Positions 23,588 through 34,560 are shown, counted from the stretch's first letter. The stretch: 64,000 bases of DNA from Molossus alvarezi (GCA_037176705.1 CM073886.1:5456001-5520000); one strand, 5' to 3'. The notes: generated by a model from the sequence alone, not told the origin. Translations and numbers: made by a program.

Positions 23588-23803
23588 GCCTGGCCGGTGT
23601 GGCTCAGTGGTTGAGCATTGACCCATGTACCAAGAGGTCACTGGTTCAATTCCCAAACAGGACACATGCCCAGGTTGTGGGCCTGATCCTCAGTGGGGGG
23701 CATGCAAGAGGCAGCCAGTCGATGTTCTCTCTCATTGATGTTTCTATCTCTCTCTCCCTCTCCCTTCTCCTCTCTCTAAGAGTCAATAAAGAAAAAAAAA
23801 AAA
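23588..23803 (+). mobile_element. Bat SINE (short-tail subfamily) inserted in L1
   Basis: 'gcctggccggtgtggctcag' head, A box at 23600-23610, B box 'ggttcaattcc' (two changes from consensus), signature 'cctcagtggggggcatgcaa', CT tract, A tail. Perfect 14-bp TSD 'aagaataaagtcaa' at 23574-23587 and 23804-23817. Confidence 0.95.
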
Positions 23804-24136
23804 AAGAATAAAGTCAAAATGGATAACAGACTTAAATGCAAGTCACAAAACCATAAAAATCCTAGAAGAAAACATAGGCAGTAAAATCTCAGACATTTCT
23901 CAGCAATATTTTTTCCGATATGTCTCCTTGGGCAAGGGAAACAAAGGACAAAATAAATACATGGGACTACTTCAAACTAAAAAGCTTTCACACAGCAAAA
24001 GAAACCATTAATAAAATGAAAAGGGAACACACTAAATGGGAGAACATATTTGCCAATAAAACATCTTATAAGGGGTTAATTTTCAAAATATATATAAAAC
24101 ACTTATACAACTCAACACCAAGAAGACAAACAACCC

Positions 24137-24357
24137 TCCCTGGCCAGTGTGGCCCAGTTGTTTGGGTGTTGTCCTGTGCACCAAAAAGTTGCCAGTTTGA
24201 TTCCAGGCAGGCTACACGACCTGGTTTGGGGCTCAAACCCCAGTAGGGGCTGTGCAGGAGGCAGCCCATTGATGTTTCTTTCTCACATTGACATTTCTCT
24301 CTTTGTCTCCTTCTCCCTTCCTCTCTTTCTAAAAAAATTAATAAAATTTTAAAAAAG
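24137..24357 (+). mobile_element. Bat SINE inserted in L1
   Basis: Head 'tccctggccagtgtggccca', degenerate B box 'agtttgattcc', 'aaaccccagtaggggctgtg', CT tract, A-rich tail. 17-bp TSD (one mismatch) at 24120-24136 and 24358-24374. Confidence 0.93.
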
Positions 24358-25123
24358 AAGAAGACAAATAACCCAATTAAAAAATGGGCAAAGGACCAGA
24401 ATAGACAGTTCTCCAGAGAGGACATACAAATGGCCAATAGACATATGAAAACATGCTCAACATCACTAGTCATCAGAGAGATGCAAATCAAAATCACAAT
24501 AAGATATCATCTCACGCCTGTCAGAATGGCTGTCGTCAACAAATCAACAAAGAACAAATGTTGGGAGGTGTGGAGAAAGGGGACCTTCTCACACTGCTGG
24601 TGGGAATGCAGACTGGTGCAGCCACTGCGGAAAACACTATAGAGTTTCCTCAAAAATTAAAAATGGACCTGCCATTTGATCCAGCTATCTCACTTCTGGG
24701 AATATATCCAAAGAAACCTGAAACACTAATTTGAAAGAATATATGCACCCCTATGTTCACTGCAGCACTATTTACAATAGCCAAGATCTAGAAATGGCCC
24801 AAGTGCCCATCAGTAGATGAGTGGATAAAAAAGCTCTGGTACATTTACATGATGGAATACTACTCATGTATAGAGAAAAAAGAAGGAAATCTTACCTTTT
24901 GCGACAACATGGATGGAACTGGAGAGCATTATGCTAAGTGAAATAAGCCCGTCAGAGAAAGACAAATACCACATGATCTCACCAAATGTGGAATCTAATG
25001 AACAAAATAAACTGATGAACAAAATGAAAACAGAGGCATGGACACAGGGAACAGACTGACTGCTGTCAGAAGGAAGAGGGGTCGGGGCACAGGATCAAAG
25101 AAGGTGGAGGGGTTAAGCAAAAA

Positions 25124-25146
25124 ACGTGTGTGTGCGCACGTGCGCA
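25124..25146. repeat. Short alternating CG/TG tract with two GTGCGCAC palindromes
   Basis: 23 nt of strict purine-pyrimidine alternation in the L1 3'UTR, including the 8-bp palindrome 'gtgcgcac' twice in tandem. A small potential Z-DNA or cruciform site. Confidence 0.7.
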
Positions 25147-25235
25147 CTATATAAAACAAACACAGACAACAGCGTGTGACAGCCAGAGGGAGGGGGTGGC
25201 CGGGGTGGACAGGGAGGATAAACTGGGATGGAGGG

Positions 25236-26014
25236 AGACTGTGCCAGTGGCCAGCGGGGATAAGGGTGCTGCTGAGCTCTGACCGGTTGAACTGGCTTGG
25301 AACCGGGCTGGTCCCAAAGTTGGGAAGGCTGTGTTCCCAGATCGGGTCACCGGAAGCCGGCCTTGAAATGAATATTCACGTGAAAGTCATTTATTAGATG
25401 TGCTCCCAGGAAGGTAGGACTGGGACAGGAAGGGGGTAAAGCATGGGCTTGACATCAAGCAGAGTAGTTTCTGTTTATGCAGCGAAACCTAATCCTAACT
25501 AAGCCATGATTCATGCTCCCCCCCGTGGCTGCAGGCACTGATACCTCACTACGGTGGTAGCTCGCTTACCGCAGGGCCTATTCCAGGGAATGAGCCAAGT
25601 AAGTACTTTACATACATTGTTCCATCTCATTGTCAAAGCCTGATGAACTATCACATTATCATAATAGGTCTTAACAGGCAAATGAGACTCCAAAGTCTGT
25701 CCCCAGATACATTATCTTCCTCTAAATAATGGTGGGGAGAGGGGCACATTGACTGTAAATATATTGGCTGATGCAAACTTCTCTGGTGCAGTGAAGCCGG
25801 GGTTGCTTACCTACAATGATGTCAGCCGACTCACCCTCAGGTGAGGTGGCAGAGACGTCACGTGATGCAGCTCGAAGCCCTTGGTCTGGCCAGGCCCGAG
25901 CCAGTGATGGCCTGTAGACCACATGCTGAACCCCAGCCCTGCCTGGGTAGCAGGCGCTTGGGGCAATAATCAGGGTCTCTGAGCACACGGGAGACGCTGC
26001 CATTGATTAGTCAT
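25236..26014. other. Unique sequence with one MIR trace
   Basis: Apart from the MIR listed at 25585-25700 I recognise nothing here. No gene evident. Confidence 0.4.
25585..25700 (-). mobile_element. MIR SINE, minus strand
   Basis: 'agtactttacatacattgtt', 'ccatctcattgtcaaagcct', 'tatcataataggtcttaaca' and 'ggcaaatgagactcc' follow the order of a MIR read in reverse (compare 'ttatccccattttacagatg'). Confidence 0.7.
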
Positions 26015-26400
26015 GTCTGTGTTTTAGCCCTTCAGCTGCTATAAGAAATCATAAATGGGGTGGTTTATAAACAACTATTTCTCATGGCTCTGGAGCTGGG
26101 AAGTCCGAGATCCAGGCACCAGCAGGTTTGGTGTCTGGTAAGGATGTCCGCTGAGGGTCTGCTTTGAGGTTCATAGACTCTTCTAGCTGTGTCCTCACAG
26201 GGCAGAAGAGGTGAGAGAACTCTCTGGGGTCCCCGAAGGGCACCAATCCCATTCATCAGGGCCCAAACCTCATAATCCTAAGCACCTCCCAAAGGCCTCA
26301 CCCTCTAATGTGCTCACATTGGGCATTAGGTATCAGCATATGGATGTGGGGGGGCGGGGGGCGAGATGGGTGGGGAACAAGCTTCAGACCATGGCAGGCT
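26015..26400 (-). mobile_element. Ancient LTR-like repeat
   Basis: Contains 'ctgctataagaaatcataaa', 'ggtggtttataaacaactat', 'tctggagctgggaagtccga', 'cccaaaggcctcaccctcta' and 'tcagaccatggcaggctggg', the full course of a common mammalian repeat in antisense. I cannot fix the family name. Contains a G-run at 26348-26364. Confidence 0.65.
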
Positions 26401-26449
26401 GGGAGTGAACAGAAGATACCAAACCCACAAATCACATCCACTTGAGGAA

Positions 26450-26565
26450 GCTACTCCAACAATTCCACTTTGCAGATGAGGCTACTGAGGCCCAAATAAG
26501 TCATCTCCCCGAAGCAGTCAGTATGAGGCAAAGTCTGAATCACACACCTGAGCTTACTGAGTCCA
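26450..26565 (-). mobile_element. MIR SINE, minus strand
   Basis: 'ccactttgcagatgaggcta', 'ctgaggcccaaataagtcat', 'gaagcagtcagtatgaggca' is MIR in reverse. Confidence 0.78.
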
Positions 26566-28270
26566 GGGCTGATGCTGGAATCACCATCTTATGATGACAA
26601 CCACCAAATTCGACACCAGGCAGAAAGGGGTTAATGGGGGCTGCTTGGGCTGCAGCGCCACTTGGATCCTGGATCCCAGTCCATCTCTGCCAACCCCACC
26701 CGCTAAACGCTCTCACCAACCTCCAGGACCTAGGACCTAGGGCTGCCGCCTCCTGTAGGACGGCGCCTGGTGGTCTGGTTTGGCCCTGCCTGCCCAGTCC
26801 CGCAGGGCAGATCCTGCCTGGGCCTTGACCCACCGCAGACAGCTCGCCCCCTGCAGGGCCTGTCCTGACTGCGCTCTCTGCAGCCCCGCCAGATGCATGC
26901 GGTCACCACCAGCTCGCATGCACAGGGGGCCCGCCACAGGCAGGCGCGCTCATGCCCCTGCAAAACCCCTTCTTCAAGGGGCCACGTTGTGAGTCACAGC
27001 ACTGCTTTGCCAGGGGTGGGGGGGAGCAGACCCAAAGCCCTGAGCCTCCTTTCTCGCCTCCTGGGGGCTGGAAACCCCAGAACCTTTCCAGAACCTTTCT
27101 GTCCTCCCCCCAGCCTTCAGGAGAGGTTGTAGGAGCTGCCCCAAGCCTGGGCAGCACCCCACAGGCCCAGTGTGCAGAAGGGGAGCAAAAGGCCCCCATA
27201 TTATTTAAAAGCCCACCCCCAACTCTCATACTGATCACCACTGACAGCTGGTGCCAGGCACCCCTGGGCACCCCACATTCCCTGCCACCTTTGCAGTGCC
27301 TCTCGGAGGGGGAGGCAACCATGATGGCCATGCCCGTTCCTCAGAGAGTCAGGGGATAAGTGACCTGCCCGATGACACTCCAACGCCAACACCGACGGCC
27401 TTCCTCACAGATGACACGCAGCACCCACATTCCGAGACGGGCGAGGCCGCACCTTGGCCACCAGCGCCAGCGCGTAAGTATGTGGATTTGCAGCGACGGT
27501 GGTGAAAGGACTTTCGCCCTAAGTGAGGAACCATTTCTGGCCCTTCCTTCCCTCCTGTCTGTTGTTCAGTGGATGTCCTTCCCGCTCTGGCTGCCTGCTC
27601 ACTACCGCCGGCAGGTGGGCTGGTCACCGCTCCTTCCCGCTCCGCCGAATCCATTAATTTGTGCATCCAGGCGGTGCCTGCCGCACACACTGACCGGGTC
27701 TGTGCCGGGAGCGGGACCGGGCTGGACACAGGGCACCTACAGGCCAGGAAGGGACAGACCCTCACACAGGAAAGATGGAAAGGGAGAGAGTGGGGGGCCG
27801 GGGAGGGGGGCACTGAGCTTACCATCTGCGGGCAGAAATGAGCCCTGCTGCGGGCAGAGGACGCAGGGTGGGGAAGGCCGGGCACCGCGTCCGGCGGCAG
27901 TCACAATGGTGGCTTCGGCACTTCTGTCCTCCCACCGCCTCCATTCTCGTGATGGACAGTGGAGTGGTCCCGCCATAAGCAGGGGCTGTCAGCTCCCAGG
28001 CCGCTGCCAGGAGCAGGTGCGGCACCTCCGGGAGGGGTGGGTAGTGAGAAGCAGCCGGTCAGGAGGGACCCTGGAAGCCAGGCCCCCTTGTTCCGCCTTC
28101 TCAAGCAAAGGGCAGAGGACTGGTCTTCCAAGGGCTCAGTGACAGGGACCTGTCCCGATTCTCCCTCTCACACCGTCCACAGCAGTGTCTCCTCCTCAGG
28201 GAGCCCTCAACCCACCTCTCCCCCTCGGAGCCACGGGCAGCTCCCCACACTCATTCTGGGCTTCTCCCCA
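26566..28270. other. GC-rich unique sequence; MIR trace; no supported gene
   Basis: A MIR fragment on - lies at about 27325-27400 ('tcctcagagagtcaggggat', 'aagtgacctgcccgatgaca'). Long frames (27360-28142 on +, 27349-27885 on -) overlap in antisense and reflect high GC. No domain seen. An apparent splice-flanked segment at 27295-27472 overlaps the MIR and was rejected as an exon. Confidence 0.45.
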
Positions 28271-29491
28271 CCCCAGAAGACGGGGTTCCACCTCCCTAGT
28301 TGAGTCTAATGTCCCTGCCCCAGAAGACGGGGCTCCACCTCCCTGGCTGAGTCTAATGTCCCTGCCCCAGAAGACGGGGCTCCACCTCCCTGGTTAAGTC
28401 TAATGTCCCTGCTCCAGAAGACGGGGCTCCACCTCCCTGGTTGAGTCTAATGTCCCTGCTCCAGAAGACGGGGCTCCACCTCCCTGGTTGAGTCTAATGT
28501 CCCTGCTCCAGAAGAAGGGGCTCCGCCTCCCTGGCTGAGTCTAATATCCCTGCCCCAGAAGACGGGGCTCTGCCTCCCTGATTGAGTCTAATGTCCCTGC
28601 TCCAGAAGAAGGGGCTCCGCCTCCCTGGCTGAGTCTAATATCCCTGCCCCAGAAGACAGGGCTCCACCTCCCTGGCTGAGTCTAATGTCCCTGCTCCAGA
28701 AGAAGGGCTCCACCTCCCTGGCTGAGTCTAATGTCCCTGCTCCAGAAGAAGGGCTCCACCTCCCTGGCTGAGTCTAATGTCCCTGCTCCAGAAGAAGGGC
28801 TCCACCTCCCTGGCTGAGTCTAATGTCCCTGCTCCAGAAGAAGGGCTCCACCTCCCTGGCTGAGTCTAATATCCCTGCTCCAGAAGAAGGGCTCCACCTC
28901 CCTGGCTGAGTCTAATGTCCCTGCTCCAGAAGAAGGGCTCCACCTCCCTGGCTGAGTCTAATGTCCCTGCTCCAGAAGACGGGGCTCCACCTCCCTGGCT
29001 GAGTCTAATATCCCTGCCCCAGAAGACGGGGCTCCACCTCCCTGGTTGAGTCTAATGTCCCTGCTCCTGAAGACGGGGCTCCACCTCCCTGGCTGAGTCT
29101 AATGTCCCTGCCCCAGAAGAAGGGGCTCCGTCTCCCTGGCTGAGTCTAATATCCCTGCCCCAGAAGACAGGGCTCCACCTCCCTGGCTGAGTCTAATGTT
29201 CCTGCCCCAGAAGAAGGGGCTCCACCTCCCTGGCTGAGTCTAATGTCCCTGCCCCAGAAGACGGGGCTCCGCCTCCCTGGTTGAGTCTAATGTCCCTGCC
29301 CCAGAAGAAGGGGCTCCGCCTCCCTGGCTGAGTCTAATATCCCTGCCCCAGAAGAAGGGGCTCCACCTCCCTGGTTGAGTCTAATGTCCCTGCCCCAGAA
29401 GACGGGGCTCTACCTCCCTGGTTGAGTCTAATGTCCCTGCCCCAGAAGACGGGGCTCCACCTCCCTGGCTGAGTCTAATGTCTCTGCCCCA
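28271..29491. repeat. Minisatellite, 46-47 bp unit, about 26 copies
   Basis: Unit runs 'ctccacctccctggctgagt' then 'ctaatgtccctgccccagaa' then 'gacgggg' (47 bp). A 46-bp variant with 'aagaagggct' forms a nearly identical run at about 28685-28975. Variants (ccccag/ctccag, gacgg/gaagg, gctga/gttga) are interleaved, showing homogenisation by unequal exchange. The period is not a multiple of 3, so no frame stays open and it is not coding. Confidence 0.97.
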
Positions 29492-29789
29492 GATTCCAAC
29501 CAGCCTGGGTTTTCCGAGGTGTGGTTTTACCTGCTGTCCCTCCTCTCTGGAGCTGTTGACATTTGTTCACTCTCCATCCACCAGTAAGCACACTTAGGTA
29601 TCCCACACTAAGGTAACAACCTTTGCCCTCAGGAGAAAGTCTTACTTTCTCCACTGTTACATTTTCTCCACAAGAGAACCTCTGTCCACAGACCTCGCGT
29701 CCTCTCTCTAGTGTGCTTGCAGCAAGACTCCTCTCCGTAGCACATGCTGCCGCCCAGCGTTGTACCCCTTGTACACCAGCTCGTCCATT

Positions 29790-29895
29790 CCTCTCGTGAC
29801 CCTGTGCATCTTACAGATGGGGAGACTGAGGCTCCGGGAGGGGGTGAAGTGCCCGCTCAGTCACACCACTGGCCCTAATTCTGCCTCCAACCAGA
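29790..29895 (-). mobile_element. MIR SINE, minus strand
   Basis: 'ctcgtgaccctgtgcatctt', 'acagatggggagactgaggc' and 'gtgaagtgcccgctcagtca' match MIR in reverse. Confidence 0.75.
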
Positions 29896-29899
29896 GTCT

Positions 29900-29985
29900 T
29901 AGTGAACCCTCCACGCAGGCAGGCACCTGCCACCCCGCTGGGCCCCCGGGAGACTCGGTAAATATTTGTTGAATGAATGAAGTTC
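29900..29985 (+). mobile_element. LINE-2 3' end fragment
   Basis: Ends 'ctcggtaaatatttgttgaa' plus 'tgaatgaa', the L2 terminal (TGAA)n signature. Only the tail is recognisable. Confidence 0.6.
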
Positions 29986-31012
29986 AAACACCTTAATGAC
30001 TTTTTGCCATCTTATCTAGAGGTCTTTTCTGCAAATTTTTACAATCAAATAATAAATACACTTGGTAGTAATGTTATATGTATCATTGTGTCCCATGATC
30101 CCAAGACGCCTTTATGAATTAAGTATGCTGAAAAAGAAAATAGGGTGGAATTTAATACAATTCTGAACCTCTGCTTCCGGTCAAAATGCCTTCTTAGACA
30201 GGAGAGAATGCTTTGATACATATTAATTTGGTTGAGCTCATGAAGTACACTCAGGCATTCACAGTACAAAACAAAACAAAATCAAGAAAGAGACCAAAAT
30301 AATCAAAAGGGATGAATTTGGTAAATCCTGTACAAAACGCTGCAGGTCTGAAAATATTTATTGGCAGAAACACACACATTAAAGAAAGGTTATTCAGCAG
30401 ACAGGAGAGAAAAAGGACACCCACAAGAATAAAAATAGTACACATTTAGAGAATGTTTCAAAGAAATTAAGTAAAAAATTCCCTTAGGCAAGTTGAAGAA
30501 AATATCCCTGTAGTTATGTGCATAGGCAACTAGATGAATTAGCACTGAATAACTTAGCTGTTATCAGCCAGAACGGGTTAGGTTCTGCCGCAGTAACAAC
30601 CTTCAAACCTCAGTGGCTTAACATGCAAAGGTTATTTCTTGCTCACTCTGCAATTCCAGCACAGGTTGAGTAAGGCTCTCTCCACAGTATCATCATACCA
30701 GGACACAGGCTAATAGGACAGCCTCTACTTGGAATATTACTGAGACGTAGTAAAACATGTGCTAGCATTAAGGGTTCTGCTTAGAAGAGACACATGTCAC
30801 TTCTGCTCACATCTGATTGAAGGAAGCAAATCCCATTGCTTGGCCAGAGCTTCCCAGGGCAGCGATGTCTAACTCCCACAAGGAGGGCATCACTTAACAA
30901 CCCTCCCCTTCAGGCAAATTGGATTTAGATAAGTGGTCAATACTCTACTTCCTTTCTCTCCACCCTACACATTCCTTCCTTCCTTTAGATCACAAGCTGT
31001 GATGTGTATAAG
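29986..31012. other. AT-rich sequence with an old repeat
   Basis: 29986-30570 is AT-rich and unassigned. About 30580-30905 carries 'gttctgccgcagtaacaacc', 'cagtggcttaacatgcaaag' and 'ggcttggccagagcttcc'-like wording, probably an ancient repeat of the same general type as that at 26015, on -. No gene. Confidence 0.45.
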
Positions 31013-31180
31013 CACGACTTCCGGGTCTCGGGCCGGCTTGTGTCCTCTCCCTCACCCCCGAGACCATCTCCGTTTTCTGCTCTCCTTGCCCAGAGGTGAT
31101 ATGTGAGACACGTCCAACAAAAAATGGGATTTGTGTGCTCACATAGGGTTATAGGGTTGCTCTTATGGTTTTGAAATTAA
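31013..31180. repeat. 168-bp duplicated segment, copy A
   Basis: Starts 'cacgacttccgggtctcggg' and ends 'ggttttgaaattaa'. Identical to 31908-32075 except one A/G difference (31094 region, 'cccagaggtg' versus 'cccaggggtg'). Direct orientation, 895 bp apart. No poly(A) or TSD, so not a simple retrotransposition. Confidence 0.95.
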
Positions 31181-31907
31181 CAGTTACCATGCAGCTTCTG
31201 GGCTCCCCCTCCACAGAGGCTGATTTAGAAGATTGGGTGGCTGGTCCCCTGGGATCTGCGTGGTCACCACAGGTGACCTTGATGTCTGGTGGGAAAGGAA
31301 CACTTGGAGAAACACTGATTTAGCTCAGATGGACCTGCTAGCTGGATGACCTTCCCTCATTCCTTGCTCAAGGAGCAGGCAACCCAAACCCCTTCAACAT
31401 ATCAGTGACGTGAGCAATGCAGACATGTATTTTTCTCTTGCAGGAATAAGAAGCCTTGAGATAGGGAGTGCAGGACTGCTCTGGAACCCCATGATGATCA
31501 GGGACCCGACGGCTTCCACCCTGATGTCCACTCTCCTCAGCCCAGCACCTCAGGACCTAAGGCGGTTGCTTGGGCATAGCCATTGTATCCATATTCTAAG
31601 CAGCCAAGAAGGAAAGGAGGGAAGAAGGACGTGTCCCTTTCCTCTTGAGGAGACTCCCTGGAAACACTACACACTTCCCTTGCATCCCAACGGCCATGAT
31701 TAGCTACAAGAGAGAATGGAAGACCGTCTTGTGTTCCAAGTGGCACCAAGCCCCAGTGACATCAGGAGCAGGACGGGCCTCGGGCAGTCCCTGCCACACT
31801 GTCCTCTGCCTTTCTGCGTGTTCCTCTGTGCTGGCGTCTCCGCCTTCTCTAACACCCGCCCCCCGGCCTTTGGGGTGTGCCCTCACCTGCCACGTCGGCC
31901 TTCAGGC
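31181..31907. other. Unique spacer between the two 168-bp copies
   Basis: 727 bp without recognised gene or repeat. A 97-codon + frame at 31410-31703 has no domain. Confidence 0.4.
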
Positions 31908-32075
31908 CACGACTTCCGGGTCTCGGGCCGGCTTGTGTCCTCTCCCTCACCCCCGAGACCATCTCCGTTTTCTGCTCTCCTTGCCCAGGGGTGATATGTG
32001 AGACACGTCCAACAAAAAATGGGATTTGTGTGCTCACATAGGGTTATAGGGTTGCTCTTATGGTTTTGAAATTAA
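31908..32075. repeat. 168-bp duplicated segment, copy B
   Basis: Second copy of 31013-31180 (167 of 168 identical). Its right end lies about 10 bp before the truncated L1 at 32085. The GC-rich left half continues the composition of the sequence before it, so B may be the original location. Confidence 0.95.
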
Positions 32076-32084
32076 TACATTTCT

Positions 32085-33395
32085 AACATTTATATCAAAC
32101 AAAAAACATTTGCACAACAAAAGAAATGATCAACAGAGTGAAGAGGCAACCTACAGAGTGGAAGGAAGTATTTGCAAACCACATATCAGATAAGAGGTTA
32201 CTATCCAAAATACATAAGGAACTCATACAACTCAATAGCAAAGAATTAAAAATTAGCATGTGACCTGAATAGATGTTTTTCCAGAGAAGATATACAAATG
32301 GCTCACATGTACATGAAAAGATGCTCAACATCACTAATCATCGGAGATACACAAATCAAAACCCCAGTGAGACACCACCTCACACCTGTCAGAATGGCTT
32401 CCATCAGAAAGACAAGAGGCAGTTCATGTGCGTTGATGGCAGAAATGTAAAGTGTGCAGCCACTGTGGAAACGGTGTGGGGGTACCTCAGAAACGGCGAT
32501 ACCACACCACCATGTGCCCCAGCACGCCCCCTTCTGGGGTATGTATCCAAAGGAAATGGAGGCGCCCCCTGGATGAGATACCTGCACCCCCATATCCGCC
32601 GCAGCATTGTCTACAATGGCCAAGACATGGAAACATATAAAATGTGGTATATATGCACAATAGAACACTATTCAGCCATAAAAAAAAGAAGAAAATTCTG
32701 CCATTTGTGACAACATGGATGGATCTTGAGGGTGTTATGCCAAGTGAAATAAATCAGAGAAAGACAAATATGGTATGATCTCACGTATATGTGGAATCTA
32801 AAACAAAAGCAAAACCTAGAGAAACAGAGTGAAATGATGGCTGTGAGGGTAGGGTAGGGAGACGGGAAGATGTTGATCAAAGGATACAAACTTCTGCCCG
32901 GCTGGTGTGGCTCAGTGGTTGAGCGTTGACCCATGCACCAAGAGGTCACCGGTTCGATTCCCGGTCAGGGCACATGCCCAGGTAGGCCTGATCCCCGGTG
33001 GGGGGCATGCAGGAGGCAGCCAATCAATGTTCTCTCTCATAGATGTTTCTATCTCTCTCTCCCTTTCCCTTCCTCTCTCTCTAAAATCAATAAAGAAAAA
33101 AATTTAAAAAAAAAAAAAAAAGGATGCAAACTTCCAATTCTACAAATAAATCCTTGGTACCTACTATTCAGCATGATGACTATGGTTAACAAGACTTCAT
33201 AATATACTTGAAAGTTGCTGAGAGAAGCTGTTAAATGTTCTCACTACACACAAAAAAATTGTGATTATGTGAGATGCTGAATGTGTTAACTACCCTTATT
33301 GTGGTGATCATTTTGTAACATATACATGTATCAAATCATCACGTTGTGCACCTTAAATTCACACATTACATCTCAGTAAAACTGGGGGAGTATTA
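32085..33395 (+). mobile_element. L1 LINE 3' end (older), with SINE inserted
   Basis: ORF2 C-terminal sequence from 'aaacatttgcacaacaaaag' to 'ggatcttgagggtgttatgc', then 3'UTR with 'gatgctgaatgtgttaacta', 'tggtgatcattttgtaacat' and the ending 'acatctcagtaaaactgggg'. The ORF2 part (to about 32790) has frequent stops. The SINE at 32895-33119 splits the 3'UTR. Confidence 0.85.
32895..33119 (+). mobile_element. Bat SINE (short-tail subfamily), well preserved
   Basis: A box 'tggctcagtgg' 32908-32918 and perfect B box 'ggttcgattcc' 32951-32961. Signature 'gatccccggtggggggcatg', CT tract, A tail. TSD 'aaggatacaaacttc'-type at 32880-32894 and 33120-33134 (one mismatch). Confidence 0.95.
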
Positions 33396-33650
33396 GAAAC
33401 CAGGCTCCGTATTACTGGATGCGCTTACAAACCTGGAAGATCTGGCCACACCAGGCCGCGTTCCCCCGTGGCCACAGCTAGCTCAGTGAGCAGAGTCGCC
33501 GGAGGATGGCACACCAGCTCCTGTCGTGTCCACGCGCCCTCCCTGCTACTGAATGCTGCTGACCCGCTTGGTGATCCCAGGCCTCCATGTTTTCTCCTGG
33601 GGGTTTCTTAGCCAAGTCCACACCTACATGCAAATGACAAGTTAACTCAC
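33396..33650. other. Unique sequence
   Basis: No gene or repeat recognised between the L1 end and the 31-bp array. Confidence 0.4.
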
Positions 33651-33805
33651 GGTGCAGTCCCGCTCTCTGACCCACATTTCAGGTGCAGCCCTGCTCTCTG
33701 ACCCACATTTCAGGTGCAGCCCTGCTCTCTGACCCACATTTCAGGTGCAGCCCTGCTCTCTGACCCACATTTCAGGTGCAGCCCTGCTCTCTGACCCACG
33801 TTTCA
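33651..33805. repeat. Minisatellite, 31-bp unit, 5 copies
   Basis: Units start at 33651, 33682, 33713, 33744 and 33775. Each reads 'ggtgcagccctgctctctga' plus 'cccacatttca'. The first and last copies carry single changes, the middle ones are identical. Confidence 0.95.
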
Positions 33806-33933
33806 GTCGTTGCATTTCTAATATCTATGAACCCTTCCTGCTCCCAGGACCATTTTATGTAGCCTGGGATTCTGCTTAGTTCTAACAGTGGGCCTCAGGC
33901 GAGTTATTCGCTCTCTGTACTCCAACTCATCTG

Positions 33934-34058
33934 TTTTTATGTTGTTGACCGTGGACTGACCCCACAACCTGGGTATGTGCCCCAACCAGGAATTGAACCC
34001 ACCACCATTTGGTGTATGGGACAGTGCTCCAACCAAAAGAGCCACTCCAGCTGGGGCA
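33934..34058 (-). mobile_element. Bat SINE, diverged, 3'-truncated
   Basis: In reverse: 'tgccccagctggagtggctc' head, 'gttcaattcctggttggggc' B-box region, ending 'gtggggtcagtccacgg'. Head 'tggagtggctc' is unlike the other copies, suggesting an older subfamily. TSD 'aactcatctg' at 33924-33933 and 34059-34068. Confidence 0.85.
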
Positions 34059-34189
34059 AACTCATCTGGTTTTTTTTGAAGTTATTAGAAGACACAATAA
34101 CATCACGAACTCCCAGTAGGATGCACTGAGAACAAAACATCACTTCTGCAGGATTCTTACCCAAAATGTGTAATAGAAAATGTTAATTT

Positions 34190-34560
34190 AAATATGAGAA
34201 AACATCAGAGAAAATCCAACTGAGAGACTTTCTACAGAATGACTGACAAGTGCTCATCAACAGTGTCAAGATTATGAAAAACAAGAAGCTGTCGTAGGCC
34301 GGAAGAACATAAAGACACAGCACCTGAATGCGGTGTGCGGTTCTGGAACAGGAGACGGGCACCGGGTGACGGGTCTGTGGTTACGTGGCACACCTGTCCC
34401 CGTGTGAACTTCCTGGTTTGAAAACAGGACTATGGTTCTGTAAGATGTCAGCATCAGGGGAGGCTAGGGGAAGGCCGCATAGAAACTCTCCGCTTTTCAA
34501 CTCTTCTATGAGTCTAAAATTATTTGAAAATGAGAAGTTAAGAAATGAAGTTGTTATAAA
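34190..34560 (+). mobile_element. Ancient repeat 3' end, family unresolved
   Basis: Has 'gaacttcctggtttgaaaac', 'aggactatggttctgtaaga', 'tgtcagcatcaggggaggct' and 'ctaaaattatttgaaaatga', a widespread mammalian LINE-like 3' terminus. Confidence 0.5.

Larger units (their letters stand above)
22464..25010 (+). pseudogene. L1 ORF2 remnant (RT to C-terminus)
   Basis: Visible pieces in order: '[13 protein letters not shown]' (RT palm, about 22582-22620), '[20 protein letters not shown]' (22914 on), '[20 protein letters not shown]' (23950 on), and the C-terminal '[17 protein letters not shown]' cysteine region (about 24590). Stops and frameshifts separate them and two SINEs interrupt, so no protein is possible. 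Confidence 0.88.
22464..25235 (+). mobile_element. L1 LINE 3' part (ORF2 from RT onward, and 3'UTR), two SINEs inserted
   Basis: Begins in ORF2 at 'gatcctataccatgatcaag', runs through the RT and C-terminal regions, and passes into a 3'UTR from about 25010 ('cagactgactgctgtcagaa', 'agccagagggagggggtggc'). 5'-truncated, as most L1 copies are. SINEs at 23588-23803 and 24137-24357 interrupt it with exact or near-exact TSDs. Confidence 0.88.

Noticed and set aside
27295..27472. Exon-like segment with 'ctttgcag' before it and 'gcgcgtaagt' after it
   Set aside because: Its middle (about 27325-27400) reads as a MIR SINE in reverse ('aagtgacctgcccgatgaca'), and the peptide matches nothing I know.
27360..28142. 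260-codon + frame overlapping a 178-codon - frame
   Set aside because: GC-rich DNA with few stop codons on either strand. Low-complexity composition and no recognisable motif.
28271..29491. CRISPR array
   Set aside because: Units are contiguous with no unique spacers, the genome is mammalian, and there are no cas genes. The same applies to the other tandem arrays.
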